A stretch of 64,000 bases of DNA, taken from NCBI GenBank assembly GCA_016793165.1, contig JAEULA010000074.1:50873-114872 (forward strand), in the 5' to 3' direction. The first letter of the stretch is position 1, and each line of letters starts with the position of its first letter. The notes under the pieces are model-generated. The model worked only from the letters and a program-made list of their open reading frames with translations, was not told where the DNA came from and ran no database searches. The position numbers were made by a program, and so were the translations under genes. Of this stretch, positions 1 through 9,038 are shown one piece after another. This DNA is from Alphaproteobacteria bacterium (GTDB lineage Bacteria; Pseudomonadota; Alphaproteobacteria; CACIAM-22H2).

Positions 1-160
1 GGTCGCTCGTCGTGACGCGCTCCGTGTCGATGAAGTCGACCATGGCCTCGACCTGCTTGCGGTCGAACCCGGCGTCCTCGAGCTTGAGAATTCCCTTTCC
101 CATCGCCACGAGCGCAGGGGAGGCCGACGCCATGTGCCACGGCGCGCTCGCGCTGACCAT
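1..160 (-). CDS. possible partial CDS leaving the window, function unknown
   Basis: An open minus-strand frame runs from an ATG at 160 (alternatives at 133 and 103, same frame) to the window edge with no stop. It begins 36 bases downstream of the dppF-like stop, so it could be the last gene of that operon. About 50 residues are visible. The stretch ILKLEDAGFDRKQVEAMV loosely resembles the N-terminal amphipathic helix of DUF1640/CCDC90-like proteins, but this is a weak impression. None of the candidate starts has a good ribosome binding site. The rest of the gene is needed to identify it. Confidence 0.3.
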   Translation of the reverse strand, partial: MVSASAPWHMASASPALVAMGKGILKLEDAGFDRKQVEAMVDFIDTERVTTSD

Positions 161-196
161 CTCGTCCCGGGGCGCAAGCCCCGGCGACGGGCGTCG

Positions 197-1221
<1,025 letters not shown>

Positions 1222-1225
<4 letters not shown>

Positions 1226-2217
1226 CGCGAGCCTCCCGCCGCCGCTGGCGTCTTGTCGTAGAGCCAGCACGCGACCCGGGTCCGTTCCACCGCGATGGGC
1301 TCGGGCCGCTCCACGCGGCAGCGATCGAACACCCGGGTGCAGCGCGGATTGAAGGCGCAGCCCTTGGGGATCGCGTTGAGACGCGGCATCGAGCCGTCGA
1401 TCTGCGCGAGCCGCGCGTCGGTGTGCCCGATCTTCGGGATCGAGCCCATCAGGCCGGAGGTATAGGGATGCTTGGCGTTCTTGATCACCTCGCGCACCGG
1501 CCCGATCTCGGCGATCCGCCCCGCATACATCACCGCCACGCGATCGGCCGTCTCGGCGATGACGCCCATGTCGTGCGTGACCAGCATCACCGCCGCGCCG
1601 TGCTCGCGGCACAGCCGCTTGATCAGCGTGATGATCTGGGCCTGGATCGACACGTCGAGCGCCGTCGTCGGCTCGTCGGCGATGATCAGCCGCGGCCCCG
1701 CCGCCAGCGCGAGGGCGATGACGACGCGCTGGCGCATGCCGCCCGAGAACTGGTGCGGATAGGCGTCGATGCGGCGCTCGGCCGCCGGGATGCCGACCTC
1801 GTTGAGCAGCGCCACGGCGCGCGCGCGCGCCTCGGCCGCGCTCATGTCGAGATGGGTGAGGATCGTCTCGGTCAGCTGGTCGCCGATCGTGTACAGCGGA
1901 TTCAGCGAGGTCAGCGGGTCCTGGAAGATTGCCCCGATCTCCTTGCCGCGGACCTTGCGCATCTCGTCGTAGGGCAGGTTGTCGATCCGCCGGCCGTCGA
2001 GCAGCACCTCGCCCCCGGCGATGCGGCCCGGCGGCTCGAGCAGGCCGATCACCGCCGAGCCCGTCATCGACTTGCCGGCGCCGGACTCGCCGACGACGCC
2101 GAGAACCTCGCCCGGCGCGATCTCGAACGAGATGTCGTCGACGGCGACGAGCGTTCCCCGCCGCGTCGGGAACTCGACGCGCAGGTTCTTCACTTCGAGG
2201 ACGGGTCGTTGGGTCAT
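1222..2217 (-). CDS. peptide-type ABC transporter ATP-binding protein (DppD/OppD-like)
   Basis: First ATPase of the same importer, 331 residues. Walker A is GESGAGKS (about 43-50); the signature FSGGMRQR, Walker B LIIADEPT and the C-terminal GCAFNPRCTRVFDRC motif follow in order, as in the DppD family. The start is the ATG at 2217, which overlaps the upstream permease stop by one base (TGATG). An upstream in-frame extension exists but has no family similarity. It pairs with the DppF-like protein as a heterodimeric ATPase. Confidence 0.93.
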
Positions 2218-3140
2218 CACCGGAGCTTCGGATTGAGGGCGTCGCGGAGCCAGTCGCCGAGCAGGTTGACGGCGAGCACGAGGATGATGAGCGCGGCGCC
2301 GGGGAAGATCGTGATCCACCACTCGCCGGAGAACAGGAAGTCGTTGCCGATCCGGATCAGCGTCCCGAGCGACGGCTGCGTCGGCGGGACGCCGACGCCG
2401 AGGAAGGACAGCGTCGCCTCGGCCAGGATCGCGAAGCCCAGGCTCAGCGTCGCGATGACCAGCACCGGTCCGAGCACGTTGGGCAGCACGTGCCGGATCA
2501 TGATCGCGACGGGATGAAGGCCGATCACCCGCGCCGCCTGGACGTACTCCTTGTTCTTCTCCACCAGCGTCGAGCCGCGCACGGTGCGCGCGAACTGCGG
2601 CCAGTTGGCGATCCCGATCGCGAAGATCACGACGTACAGCGCGATCTCGGAGTGGAGGTCGCGCGGCAGCGCGGCGCGCGCCACGCCGTCGATCAGCAGC
2701 GCGATGAGGATCGCCGGAAAGGTGAGCTGGACGTCGGCGATGCGCATGATGACCGACTCCACGACGCCGCCGACATAGCCGCTGACCAGGCCGAGCGCGA
2801 TGCCGACGGTGGTGGCGAAGGCGACGGCGCAGAATCCCACCAGCAGCGACACGCGCGCGCCGAAGATGATCGTCGAGAGCACGTCGCGCCCCTGGTCGTC
2901 GGTTCCGAGCAGGAAGCGCGGGTCGCCCTCGGCCATCCAGCGCGGCGGCGAGAAGGCGTCGTTGAGGTCGAGGGATTTCAGGTCGAAGGGATTGTGCGGC
3001 GCGACCCAGGGCGCGAACAGCGCGGCGCCGACGAAGAGCACGGTGATGACGGCGGAGACGACGACCACCGGGTTGCGCTTGAACGAATGGAAGACGTCGC
3101 TGTCGAGGACGCGATGGAGGGTGCCGGCGGCCCGGGTCAT
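2217..3140 (-). CDS. peptide-type ABC transporter permease (DppC-like)
   Basis: Inner-membrane permease, 307 residues. An N-terminal transmembrane helix (about 25-48, VVVVSAVITVLFVGAALF) is followed by the OppC-type periplasmic segment with LLGTDDQGRDVLS, then a five-helix BPD permease domain. The cytoplasmic EAA-type loop reads QAARVIGLHPVAIMIRHVLPN. The ATG at 3140 lies five bases after the stop of the DppB-like gene. Length and domain order are normal for DppC. It forms the translocation channel with the adjacent DppB-like protein. Confidence 0.92.
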   Translation of the reverse strand: MTRAAGTLHRVLDSDVFHSFKRNPVVVVSAVITVLFVGAALFAPWVAPHNPFDLKSLDLNDAFSPPRWMAEGDPRFLLGTDDQGRDVLSTIIFGARVSLLVGFCAVAFATTVGIALGLVSGYVGGVVESVIMRIADVQLTFPAILIALLIDGVARAALPRDLHSEIALYVVIFAIGIANWPQFARTVRGSTLVEKNKEYVQAARVIGLHPVAIMIRHVLPNVLGPVLVIATLSLGFAILAEATLSFLGVGVPPTQPSLGTLIRIGNDFLFSGEWWITIFPGAALIILVLAVNLLGDWLRDALNPKLR

Positions 3141-3145
3141 GGTGC

Positions 3146-4132
3146 TCAATGCCCCGCGACGGCCGTGCGGTCGATCCGCAGCCGCGGATCGACGACGTAG
3201 TAGAGGAGATCGACGACGAGGTTGATCAGCACGAAGAACAGCCCGACCAGGTTGAGATAGGCGGCCATCACCGGGATGTCGGCGTTCTGCACGGACTGGA
3301 TGAAGAGCAGCCCCATGCCCGGCCACTGGAAGACGGTCTCGGTGACGATCGCGAAGGCGATGATGCCGCCGATCTGCAGCCCGGTGATCGTGATCACCGG
3401 CACCAGCGTGTTCTTGAGCGCGTGGCCGAAATTGACCGCGCGGTTGTGCAGCCCGCGGGCGCGGGCGAACTTGATGTAGTCGGTGCGCAGCACCTCGAGC
3501 ATCTCCGAGCGCACGAGGCGCATGATCAGCGTGAGCTGGAACAGCGAGAGCGTGACCGCCGGCAGCACCAGCGCCCTGATCCCGCTGAAGGTCAGGAATC
3601 CCGTCGTCCAATTGCCGAGGCGCACGACGTCGCCGCGACCGAAGCTCGGCAGCCAACCGAGCAGGACCGCGAAGACCAGGATCAGCAGGATGCCGATGAG
3701 GAAGGTCGGCAGCGAAACGCCGATCAGCGAGATCGTGAGCAGAAACCGGCTCAGCCAGGAGTCGCGGCGCAGACCGGTGTAGACGCCCATCGGCACGCCG
3801 ACCGTCAACGCCAGCACGGCGGCGGCGAGGCTGAGCTCGAGCGTCGCCGGCAGCCGCTCGAGGATCAGCTGCGCGACCGGCCGCGCCAGCCGGTAGGAGA
3901 TCCCGAACTCTCCCGACACCGCGCTGACGACGTAGTTGAAGAACTGGACGACGAAAGGCTTGTCGAGCCCGAGCTCGCGCACCAGCGCCTCGTACTGCTC
4001 CTGGGTGTAGTCCTGGCCGAGCATGATCAGCACGGGATCGCCCACGAACTTGAACAGCGCGAAGGCGATGAAGGCGACCGCCAGCATGACGAGGATCGAC
4101 TGCAGCAGGCGGCGGATGACGAAGGCTGTCAT
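3146..4132 (-). CDS. peptide-type ABC transporter permease (DppB-like)
   Basis: Inner-membrane permease, 328 residues, beginning MTAFVIRRLLQSILVMLAVA as DppB proteins do. It has an N-terminal helix, a periplasmic domain with the ELGLDKP and GEFGISY segments, and a BPD permease domain with the coupling loop KFARARGLHNRAVNFGHALKN. It ends YYVVDPRLRI, the usual DppB C-terminus. It is the first permease after the solute-binding protein gene, separated by an 85-base gap that contains a GC-rich hairpin. Confidence 0.93.
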   Translation of the reverse strand: MTAFVIRRLLQSILVMLAVAFIAFALFKFVGDPVLIMLGQDYTQEQYEALVRELGLDKPFVVQFFNYVVSAVSGEFGISYRLARPVAQLILERLPATLELSLAAAVLALTVGVPMGVYTGLRRDSWLSRFLLTISLIGVSLPTFLIGILLILVFAVLLGWLPSFGRGDVVRLGNWTTGFLTFSGIRALVLPAVTLSLFQLTLIMRLVRSEMLEVLRTDYIKFARARGLHNRAVNFGHALKNTLVPVITITGLQIGGIIAFAIVTETVFQWPGMGLLFIQSVQNADIPVMAAYLNLVGLFFVLINLVVDLLYYVVDPRLRIDRTAVAGH

Positions 4133-4176
4133 GCGGGAGCGGCGGTCCGGGATTGCGAGATGGAACGAAGACCGGG

Positions 4177-4208
4177 CGGGGCGGCGGGCGCGACGCGCCC
4201 CCGCCCCG
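4177..4208 (-). terminator. GC-rich hairpin between SBP and permease genes (attenuator-like)
   Basis: On the minus strand the gap between the SBP stop (4218) and the DppB-like start (4132) folds into a stem. Bases 4177-4184 pair with 4201-4208 and 4186-4190 with 4196-4200, with one bulged base at 4185 and a five-base loop. No T-run follows, so full termination is doubtful. Such hairpins commonly stabilise the SBP message or limit read-through into permease genes. That role is inferred here. Confidence 0.45.
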
Positions 4209-4217
4209 GCCCGGGGC

Positions 4218-5816
4218 TCAGTCGACCTTGACCCACTTCACCTCGAGCTGGTTGTTCGCCATGTGCACGGTGCCGACGCTGGCGCGCATCGCCCAGGGGA
4301 TCATCTGGTGGTGGACCGGGATGTGCGGGACGTCGTCGCGGTAGATCCTGAGCGCCTGCTGGATCGCCGCGTTGCGCTTCGCCGGATCGAGCTCCGTCTT
4401 CATCACGTTGATCAGGCGGTCCATCTCGCCCAGCGAGTAGCGGCCGTAGTTCCAGATGCCGTTGCCCGGTTGGCCGTCGCGCGACTGCAGCAGCGACTGG
4501 AACGTGTACAGCGCGTCGTAGGTGGGCACGCCCCAGCCGAGCAGGTAGAACGACGTGTCGTCCTTCTGGATCTTCGGAAAGAACGTCGCCAGGGGCATGG
4601 CGTTGAGCTTCACGTTGACGCCCACGCGCGCCCACATCGCCGCCGCCGCCTGGCAGATCTGCTCGTCGTTGATGTAGCGGTTGTTCGGGCAGTCGAGGGT
4701 GATCTCGAAGCCGCCGGGATACCCGGCCTCGGCCAGCAGCTGACGCGCGCGATCGGGGTTGAACGGCAGGCGGACGTCCTCGGCCTTGGCATAGCCGTTG
4801 ACCTGAGGCGGGAACAGCGTGCCGGTCGGGATCGACTGCCCGCGCATCACCCGCGCCTTGATCGCCTCGATGTCGACCGCATGATACATCGCGCGGCGCA
4901 CGCGCACGTCCTTGAGCGGGTTGCGGCCCTTCACGTTCGAGTACAGCAGCTCGTCGCGGTGGACGTCGAAGATGAAGAAGATCGTGCGCACCTCGGGCCC
5001 CTCGAGCACGCGCATCTGCTGGTTCTGCTTCAGGCGGGCGAGGTCCTGGAGCGGCGGGTCGAGCACGAAGTCGACTTCGCCCGAGAGCAGCGCCGCGACG
5101 CGCGTCGCATCCGACGACACGGGACGGAAGGTGATCTCGCTGACCGTGCCGTTGTTGAGGGCCTTGTCGGCCCAGCCCCACCAGGCGTCGTTGCGCGCCA
5201 TCGTCGTGCGCACGTCCGCCTCGCGTCCGGTCAGGCGGTAGGCGCCGGTGCCGTTGGTGTTGCGGACGGTGAACATCTCCTCCTTGTCGCGGGTGTTTTG
5301 CGGCCGCACGGCGTTGTTCTTCTCGGACCACTCCTTGTCCATCATGAACACGGAGGTGAGCTTGTCCGGAAGGATCGGGTCCGGGATCTTGGTGACGATG
5401 TCGACGGTATGGTCGTCGACGCGCACCGCCTCCGCGACGGTGTCGACATAGATGCCGTAGTTGGACGTCGGAGCGAGGGCGCGCTTGATCGAGAACACGA
5501 CGTCGTCGGCGGTGAAGTCCGACCCGTCGTGGAACTTCACCCCCCGCCGCAGCTCGAACCGCCAGCGCTTCGGGTCGACCGACTTCCAGGACGTGGCGAG
5601 GCCCGGGATCTTCTCCAGCTTCTTGCCGCGCAGGATCAGCGGCTCGTAGATCTGCCGCAGCAGCAGGGTCACCTGGCCGGCGTTCTGCGAATGCGGATCC
5701 ATGGTGTTCGCGTCGCCGGACACGGCGAAGCGGAACGGCTTGGCTTCGGTCGGCACCGGCATCGCCGCGAGCGCGGCGATTGCGAGGGCGGCACCGACGG
5801 CGCGCAGTCTGAGCAT
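4218..5816 (-). CDS. peptide-type ABC transporter substrate-binding protein (SBP family 5)
   Basis: Periplasmic receptor of the Dpp-type importer, 532 residues. A signal peptide ends around Ala25 (PVPTEA/KPFRF). The mature part follows the family 5 pattern: DANTMDPHSQNAG near the N-terminus, YEPLILRG, the RRGVKFHDGSDFTADDVVFS segment (20 residues) and later FNPDRARQLLAEAGYPGGFE. The ATG at 5816 is preceded by GGAGG. It is the first gene of the five-gene operon and is probably transcribed from the promoter at 5892-5920. Family 5 proteins bind peptides, opines, nickel, glutathione or sugars, so the ligand is open. Confidence 0.93.
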   Translation of the reverse strand: MLRLRAVGAALAIAALAAMPVPTEAKPFRFAVSGDANTMDPHSQNAGQVTLLLRQIYEPLILRGKKLEKIPGLATSWKSVDPKRWRFELRRGVKFHDGSDFTADDVVFSIKRALAPTSNYGIYVDTVAEAVRVDDHTVDIVTKIPDPILPDKLTSVFMMDKEWSEKNNAVRPQNTRDKEEMFTVRNTNGTGAYRLTGREADVRTTMARNDAWWGWADKALNNGTVSEITFRPVSSDATRVAALLSGEVDFVLDPPLQDLARLKQNQQMRVLEGPEVRTIFFIFDVHRDELLYSNVKGRNPLKDVRVRRAMYHAVDIEAIKARVMRGQSIPTGTLFPPQVNGYAKAEDVRLPFNPDRARQLLAEAGYPGGFEITLDCPNNRYINDEQICQAAAAMWARVGVNVKLNAMPLATFFPKIQKDDTSFYLLGWGVPTYDALYTFQSLLQSRDGQPGNGIWNYGRYSLGEMDRLINVMKTELDPAKRNAAIQQALRIYRDDVPHIPVHHQMIPWAMRASVGTVHMANNQLEVKWVKVD

Positions 5817-5891
5817 GCAAGGCCTCCTCTGACGACGGTCCGAGGCTCCTTCTGGTTCTGCAGTCGCGGGAGCGCCTCTACCGACCGGTCC

Positions 5892-5920
5892 ACGTAACTT
5901 TTCAGTCCGTCCGAAGTCAA
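5892..5920 (-). promoter_or_regulatory. putative sigma-70-type promoter of the peptide ABC operon
   Basis: On the minus strand TTGACT (5920-5915) is followed after 17 bases by TTACGT (5897-5892), upstream of the SBP start at 5816. The -35 element is good and the -10 is weak. The -35 lies within a perfect ten-base palindrome GTCAATTGAC (5916-5925), which could be an operator or chance. Confidence 0.35.
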
Positions 5921-6006
5921 TTGACGGCTGCGGCCGCGCCCCGCGCAGGGTGGCCCCGACGGGAGGGGCGGTCTATGATCCCGCCGCCAGACCAGGAGAA
6001 CTGCCG

Positions 6007-7404
6007 ATGACCACCGTCCGTCCCAATTCGCTGCAGGCCCGCGACGTCGCCGCCTTCCTGCACCCCTACACGAACCTGAAGGTCCACGAGAACACCGGCC
6101 CGCTCGTCATCAAGAAGGGACGCGGGATCTACGTCTATGACGACGACGGCAAGGAGTACATCGAGGGTCTGGCCAGCCTCTGGTACGCGTCGCTCGGCTT
6201 CGACGAGGAGCGCCTGATCGAGGCGGCCACCCGCCAGCTGCGCGAGCTGCCGACCTACCACGTGTTCGCCCACAAGTCGCACGAGCCGGGCATCGAGCTC
6301 GCCGAGCGGCTGCTTGCGATCGCCCCGGTGCCGATGTCGAAGGTCTTCTTCGCGAGCTCGGGCTCCGAGGCGAACGACACCGCGATCAAGATCATCTGGT
6401 ACTACCACAACGCCATCGGCAAGCCGCAGAAGAAGAAGATCATCTCGCGCATCCGCGGCTATCACGGCGTCACCGTCGCGACGGCGAGCCTGACCGGCCT
6501 GCCCGCGAACCATCGCGACTTCGACCTGCCGATCGCCAACATCCTCCACACCAGCTGCCCGAGCTTCTACAACTTCGCCAAGCCCGGCGAGACCGAGGAG
6601 CAGTTCGCGACGCGCTGCGCCGACGAGCTCGAGGAGATGATCCGGCGCGAGGGTCCCGACACGGTCGCGGCGTTCTTCGCCGAGCCGATCATGGGCGCGG
6701 GCGGCGTGATCGTCCCGCCGAAGAGCTATTTCGAGAAGATCCAGGCGGTCCTGCGCAAGTACGACGTGCTCTTCGTCGCCGACGAGGTGATCTGCGGCTT
6801 CGCGCGCACCGGGAACATGTGGGGCTCGCAGACCTTCGACCTGAAGCCCGACATGGTCTCGATGGCGAAGGCGCTGACGTCCGGCTACATCCCGCTCTCG
6901 GCGCTGATGATCAACGAGAAGATCTATCGCGGCCTGGTCACCCAGTCCGAGAAGATCGGCCTGTTCGGGCACGGCAACACCTACGCCGCGCATCCCGTCG
7001 CGGCGGCCGTCGGCGTCGAGACGCTGAAGATCTACGAGGAGCGCGACATCGTCGGCCACGTGCGCCGCGTCGGCGCGGTGATGCAGGCCGGGCTCGCCCG
7101 GCTTGGCGATCATCCGCTGGTCGGCGAGGTCCAGGGCGCCGGCCTGATCGCCGGCATCCAGCTCGTGCCGACGAAGAAGGAGCGCGCCGCCTTCGATCCG
7201 AAGCAGGCCGTCGCCCCGTTCATGGCCAAGCGCGCCGAGGCGCACGGCCTGATCTGCCGCGGCCTGTTCGGCGACCGCGTCGCCCTCTGCCCGCCGCTGG
7301 TCATCAACGAGGCGCAGGTCGAGGAGATGCTGCGCCGCTTCCGCGCGGCGCTCGACGACACCTACGCGATGGTCCAGGAGAAGGGCCTGCTCAAGGCGGC
7401 CTGA
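6007..7404 (+). CDS. class III PLP-dependent aminotransferase (omega-transaminase)
   Basis: Transfers an amino group from an amine or omega-amino acid to a keto acid such as pyruvate; cytoplasmic, 465 residues. Visible family marks are the FFASSGSEANDTAIK PLP-phosphate segment, IRGYHGVT, the FADEVICGF-type motif LFVADEVICGFARTG, and the Schiff-base lysine K288 in SMAKALTSGY. It most resembles the amine:pyruvate transaminase subgroup (Vibrio fluvialis type, Lys about 285). The ATG at 6007 has AGGAGAA seven bases upstream and is preferred to the upstream ATG at 5950. It diverges from the peptide ABC operon, so amine or peptide catabolism is plausible. A strong terminator follows. Confidence 0.9.
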   Translation: MTTVRPNSLQARDVAAFLHPYTNLKVHENTGPLVIKKGRGIYVYDDDGKEYIEGLASLWYASLGFDEERLIEAATRQLRELPTYHVFAHKSHEPGIELAERLLAIAPVPMSKVFFASSGSEANDTAIKIIWYYHNAIGKPQKKKIISRIRGYHGVTVATASLTGLPANHRDFDLPIANILHTSCPSFYNFAKPGETEEQFATRCADELEEMIRREGPDTVAAFFAEPIMGAGGVIVPPKSYFEKIQAVLRKYDVLFVADEVICGFARTGNMWGSQTFDLKPDMVSMAKALTSGYIPLSALMINEKIYRGLVTQSEKIGLFGHGNTYAAHPVAAAVGVETLKIYEERDIVGHVRRVGAVMQAGLARLGDHPLVGEVQGAGLIAGIQLVPTKKERAAFDPKQAVAPFMAKRAEAHGLICRGLFGDRVALCPPLVINEAQVEEMLRRFRAALDDTYAMVQEKGLLKAA

Positions 7405-7440
7405 GCCGCGGCGGGCGGCGCCCGCCGTCGCCGCAAGGAC

Positions 7441-7469
7441 AGGGCGGGCGACCTCGCGTCGCCCGCCCT
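7441..7469 (+). terminator. intrinsic-terminator-like hairpin after the aminotransferase
   Basis: Perfect 12-base inverted repeat, 7441-7452 with 7458-7469, and a five-base loop CTCGC. The next bases are CTTCC, a poor T-run. It lies 36 bases after the aminotransferase stop and before the PadR-like gene. Confidence 0.65.
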
Positions 7470-7537
7470 CTTCCGTCGCCGTCGGCCGCATGGCGCCGAC
7501 GTCCGGGCCGGCCGGTCGGTCCACCAGGAACATCCGC

Positions 7538-8098
7538 ATGCCGCGTTTCGCCGACCAGTCGCTGATCCCGCAGGAAGCGGTGCATCTCTGCGCGCTCGGC
7601 CTGCTCAGCGAGGGCGAGCGTCGCTTCGGCGATCTCGCGATGGACGTCCGCCGCTTCGTCTCGCGCATGCTCGGGCCGTCGCTCGACATTCTCGGCACCT
7701 CGATCGAGAGCCTGCGCTACCAGGGGCTGATCGAACCGGTCGGGCCCCGCGCGGCACCCGGGCAGAGCCTGACCGGCGACACCACGGTCCGCATCACGGA
7801 GCAGGGGCGCGAGCTGTTCCTCGAGCTGATGACCAGCCGGATCCGCACGCCGATGACGGACCTCTCCAAGCTGGTCGTGGCCCTCAAGCTGCGCTTCCTC
7901 GACCGCATCGACCGCGCCGAGCGGCGCGTCCAGCTCGAGCAGCTCCAGTCGGCGAGCGAGCAGGAGCTCGCCCGCCTCCAGGACCTGCGCAGCCAGCACG
8001 AAGCGCCGGGCGACCTGCTGGGCGAGTGGCTGGCGCAGGACATCGTCCAGACGGAAAGCCGGATCGACTGGTATCGCCGGCACCTCGAGGCGCTTTGA
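7538..8098 (+). CDS. PadR-like transcriptional regulator
   Basis: Predicted DNA-binding regulator, 186 residues from the ATG at 7538, chosen because AGGAA lies seven bases upstream; an in-frame ATG at 7490 has no such site. The N-terminal part (about 8-90) has the PadR winged-helix pattern: a short LCALGLLSEGERRFGDLA helix pair, a recognition-helix region ending SIESLRYQGLIEP, and a wing closed by VRITEQGRELF. Residues about 110-186 are a charged coiled coil ending ESRIDWYRRHLEAL, like the PadR C-terminal dimerisation domain. The target is unknown; the aminotransferase upstream and the SDR downstream are candidates. Confidence 0.7.
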   Translation: MPRFADQSLIPQEAVHLCALGLLSEGERRFGDLAMDVRRFVSRMLGPSLDILGTSIESLRYQGLIEPVGPRAAPGQSLTGDTTVRITEQGRELFLELMTSRIRTPMTDLSKLVVALKLRFLDRIDRAERRVQLEQLQSASEQELARLQDLRSQHEAPGDLLGEWLAQDIVQTESRIDWYRRHLEAL

Positions 8099-8116
8099 GC
8101 GCCCCCGCACCCCGGT

Positions 8117-8854
8117 TCACGCGAGGTGCTGGCCACCGGTGATGAAGATCTCGCTCCCGGTCACGTAGCTGAAGTCCGGTTCGCAGAGCTGGAAGATCAC
8201 GCCCGCGACCTCGTCGGTCGTGCCCATCCGATGCATCGGGATGCGGGTGATCAGCGGCTCGTATTCGGCAGAGATCATCTCGGTGCGGATCTCGCCCGGC
8301 GCGACGGCATTGACGCGGATCCCCAGCGCGGCGAGCTCGGAAGCCATCTCGCGCGTGAGGGCCGAAAGCGCCGCCTTCGACGTCGAGTAGGCGGACCCCG
8401 CGAAGGGATGGATCGCATGGCCTGCGATCGAGGTGACATTGACGATCGCGCCGCGCGCGCGCGCGAGGGGCTCGGCGAAGCCGCGTGCCAGGGCGATCGG
8501 CGCATAGAAGTTCAGCTCGAACACCTGGTGCCAGCCCTCCAGCGGGCCATGCAGGATCCCGAGCCGCTCCTTGTAGGGTGTCTTCGGGCTGACGCCCGCG
8601 TTGTTGACCAGCGCCTGGATCGGCGCGCCGTCGAGATAGGCGAGCACCGAGGCGATGAAGCGCTCGCGATCGGCCGGCAACGACAGGTCGGCGGTGACGT
8701 GATGGCTCCATTGCGGGTTCCGCCCGCATTCGGGCGGCGGCGCCTCGCGGCTCACGGTGACGATCCGCCACCCCGCCTGCATGAACCGCTTCACCGTGGC
8801 ATGACCGATCCCGCGCGACGCGCCCGTCAGCACCACCGTCTTGATATCGGCCAT
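8117..8854 (-). CDS. SDR-family NAD(P)-dependent oxidoreductase
   Basis: Classical short-chain dehydrogenase, 245 residues. It has the cofactor motif TGASRGIG near the N-terminus, NNAG, the catalytic Ser in NVTSIAG, the active-site YSTSK motif, and the post-catalytic VNAVAPGEIRTEM segment. The C-terminus GSEIFITGGQHLA is the usual SDR end. The start is the ATG at 8854, preceded by AGAGG. It converges with the PadR-like gene, with 18 bases between the stops, and diverges from the histidine kinase. The substrate is unknown. Confidence 0.88.
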   Translation of the reverse strand: MADIKTVVLTGASRGIGHATVKRFMQAGWRIVTVSREAPPPECGRNPQWSHHVTADLSLPADRERFIASVLAYLDGAPIQALVNNAGVSPKTPYKERLGILHGPLEGWHQVFELNFYAPIALARGFAEPLARARGAIVNVTSIAGHAIHPFAGSAYSTSKAALSALTREMASELAALGIRVNAVAPGEIRTEMISAEYEPLITRIPMHRMGTTDEVAGVIFQLCEPDFSYVTGSEIFITGGQHLA

Positions 8855-9038
8855 CGCCGGAACCTCTCGAAACTGGGACGCGGACGCTACTACGGCCTCC
8901 CGGCGAGAGCAGCGGCGGCGACGCCCGGCACGCCAAGAGCGATCCGGCGACGGCGCGTTTTGCCATGACGCCCGGCGCGGGTTCGGGCGATGCTCCGCGC
9001 GGTCGCGCCGCTTGCGACCCGCCCGCAACCTCTCCCCG

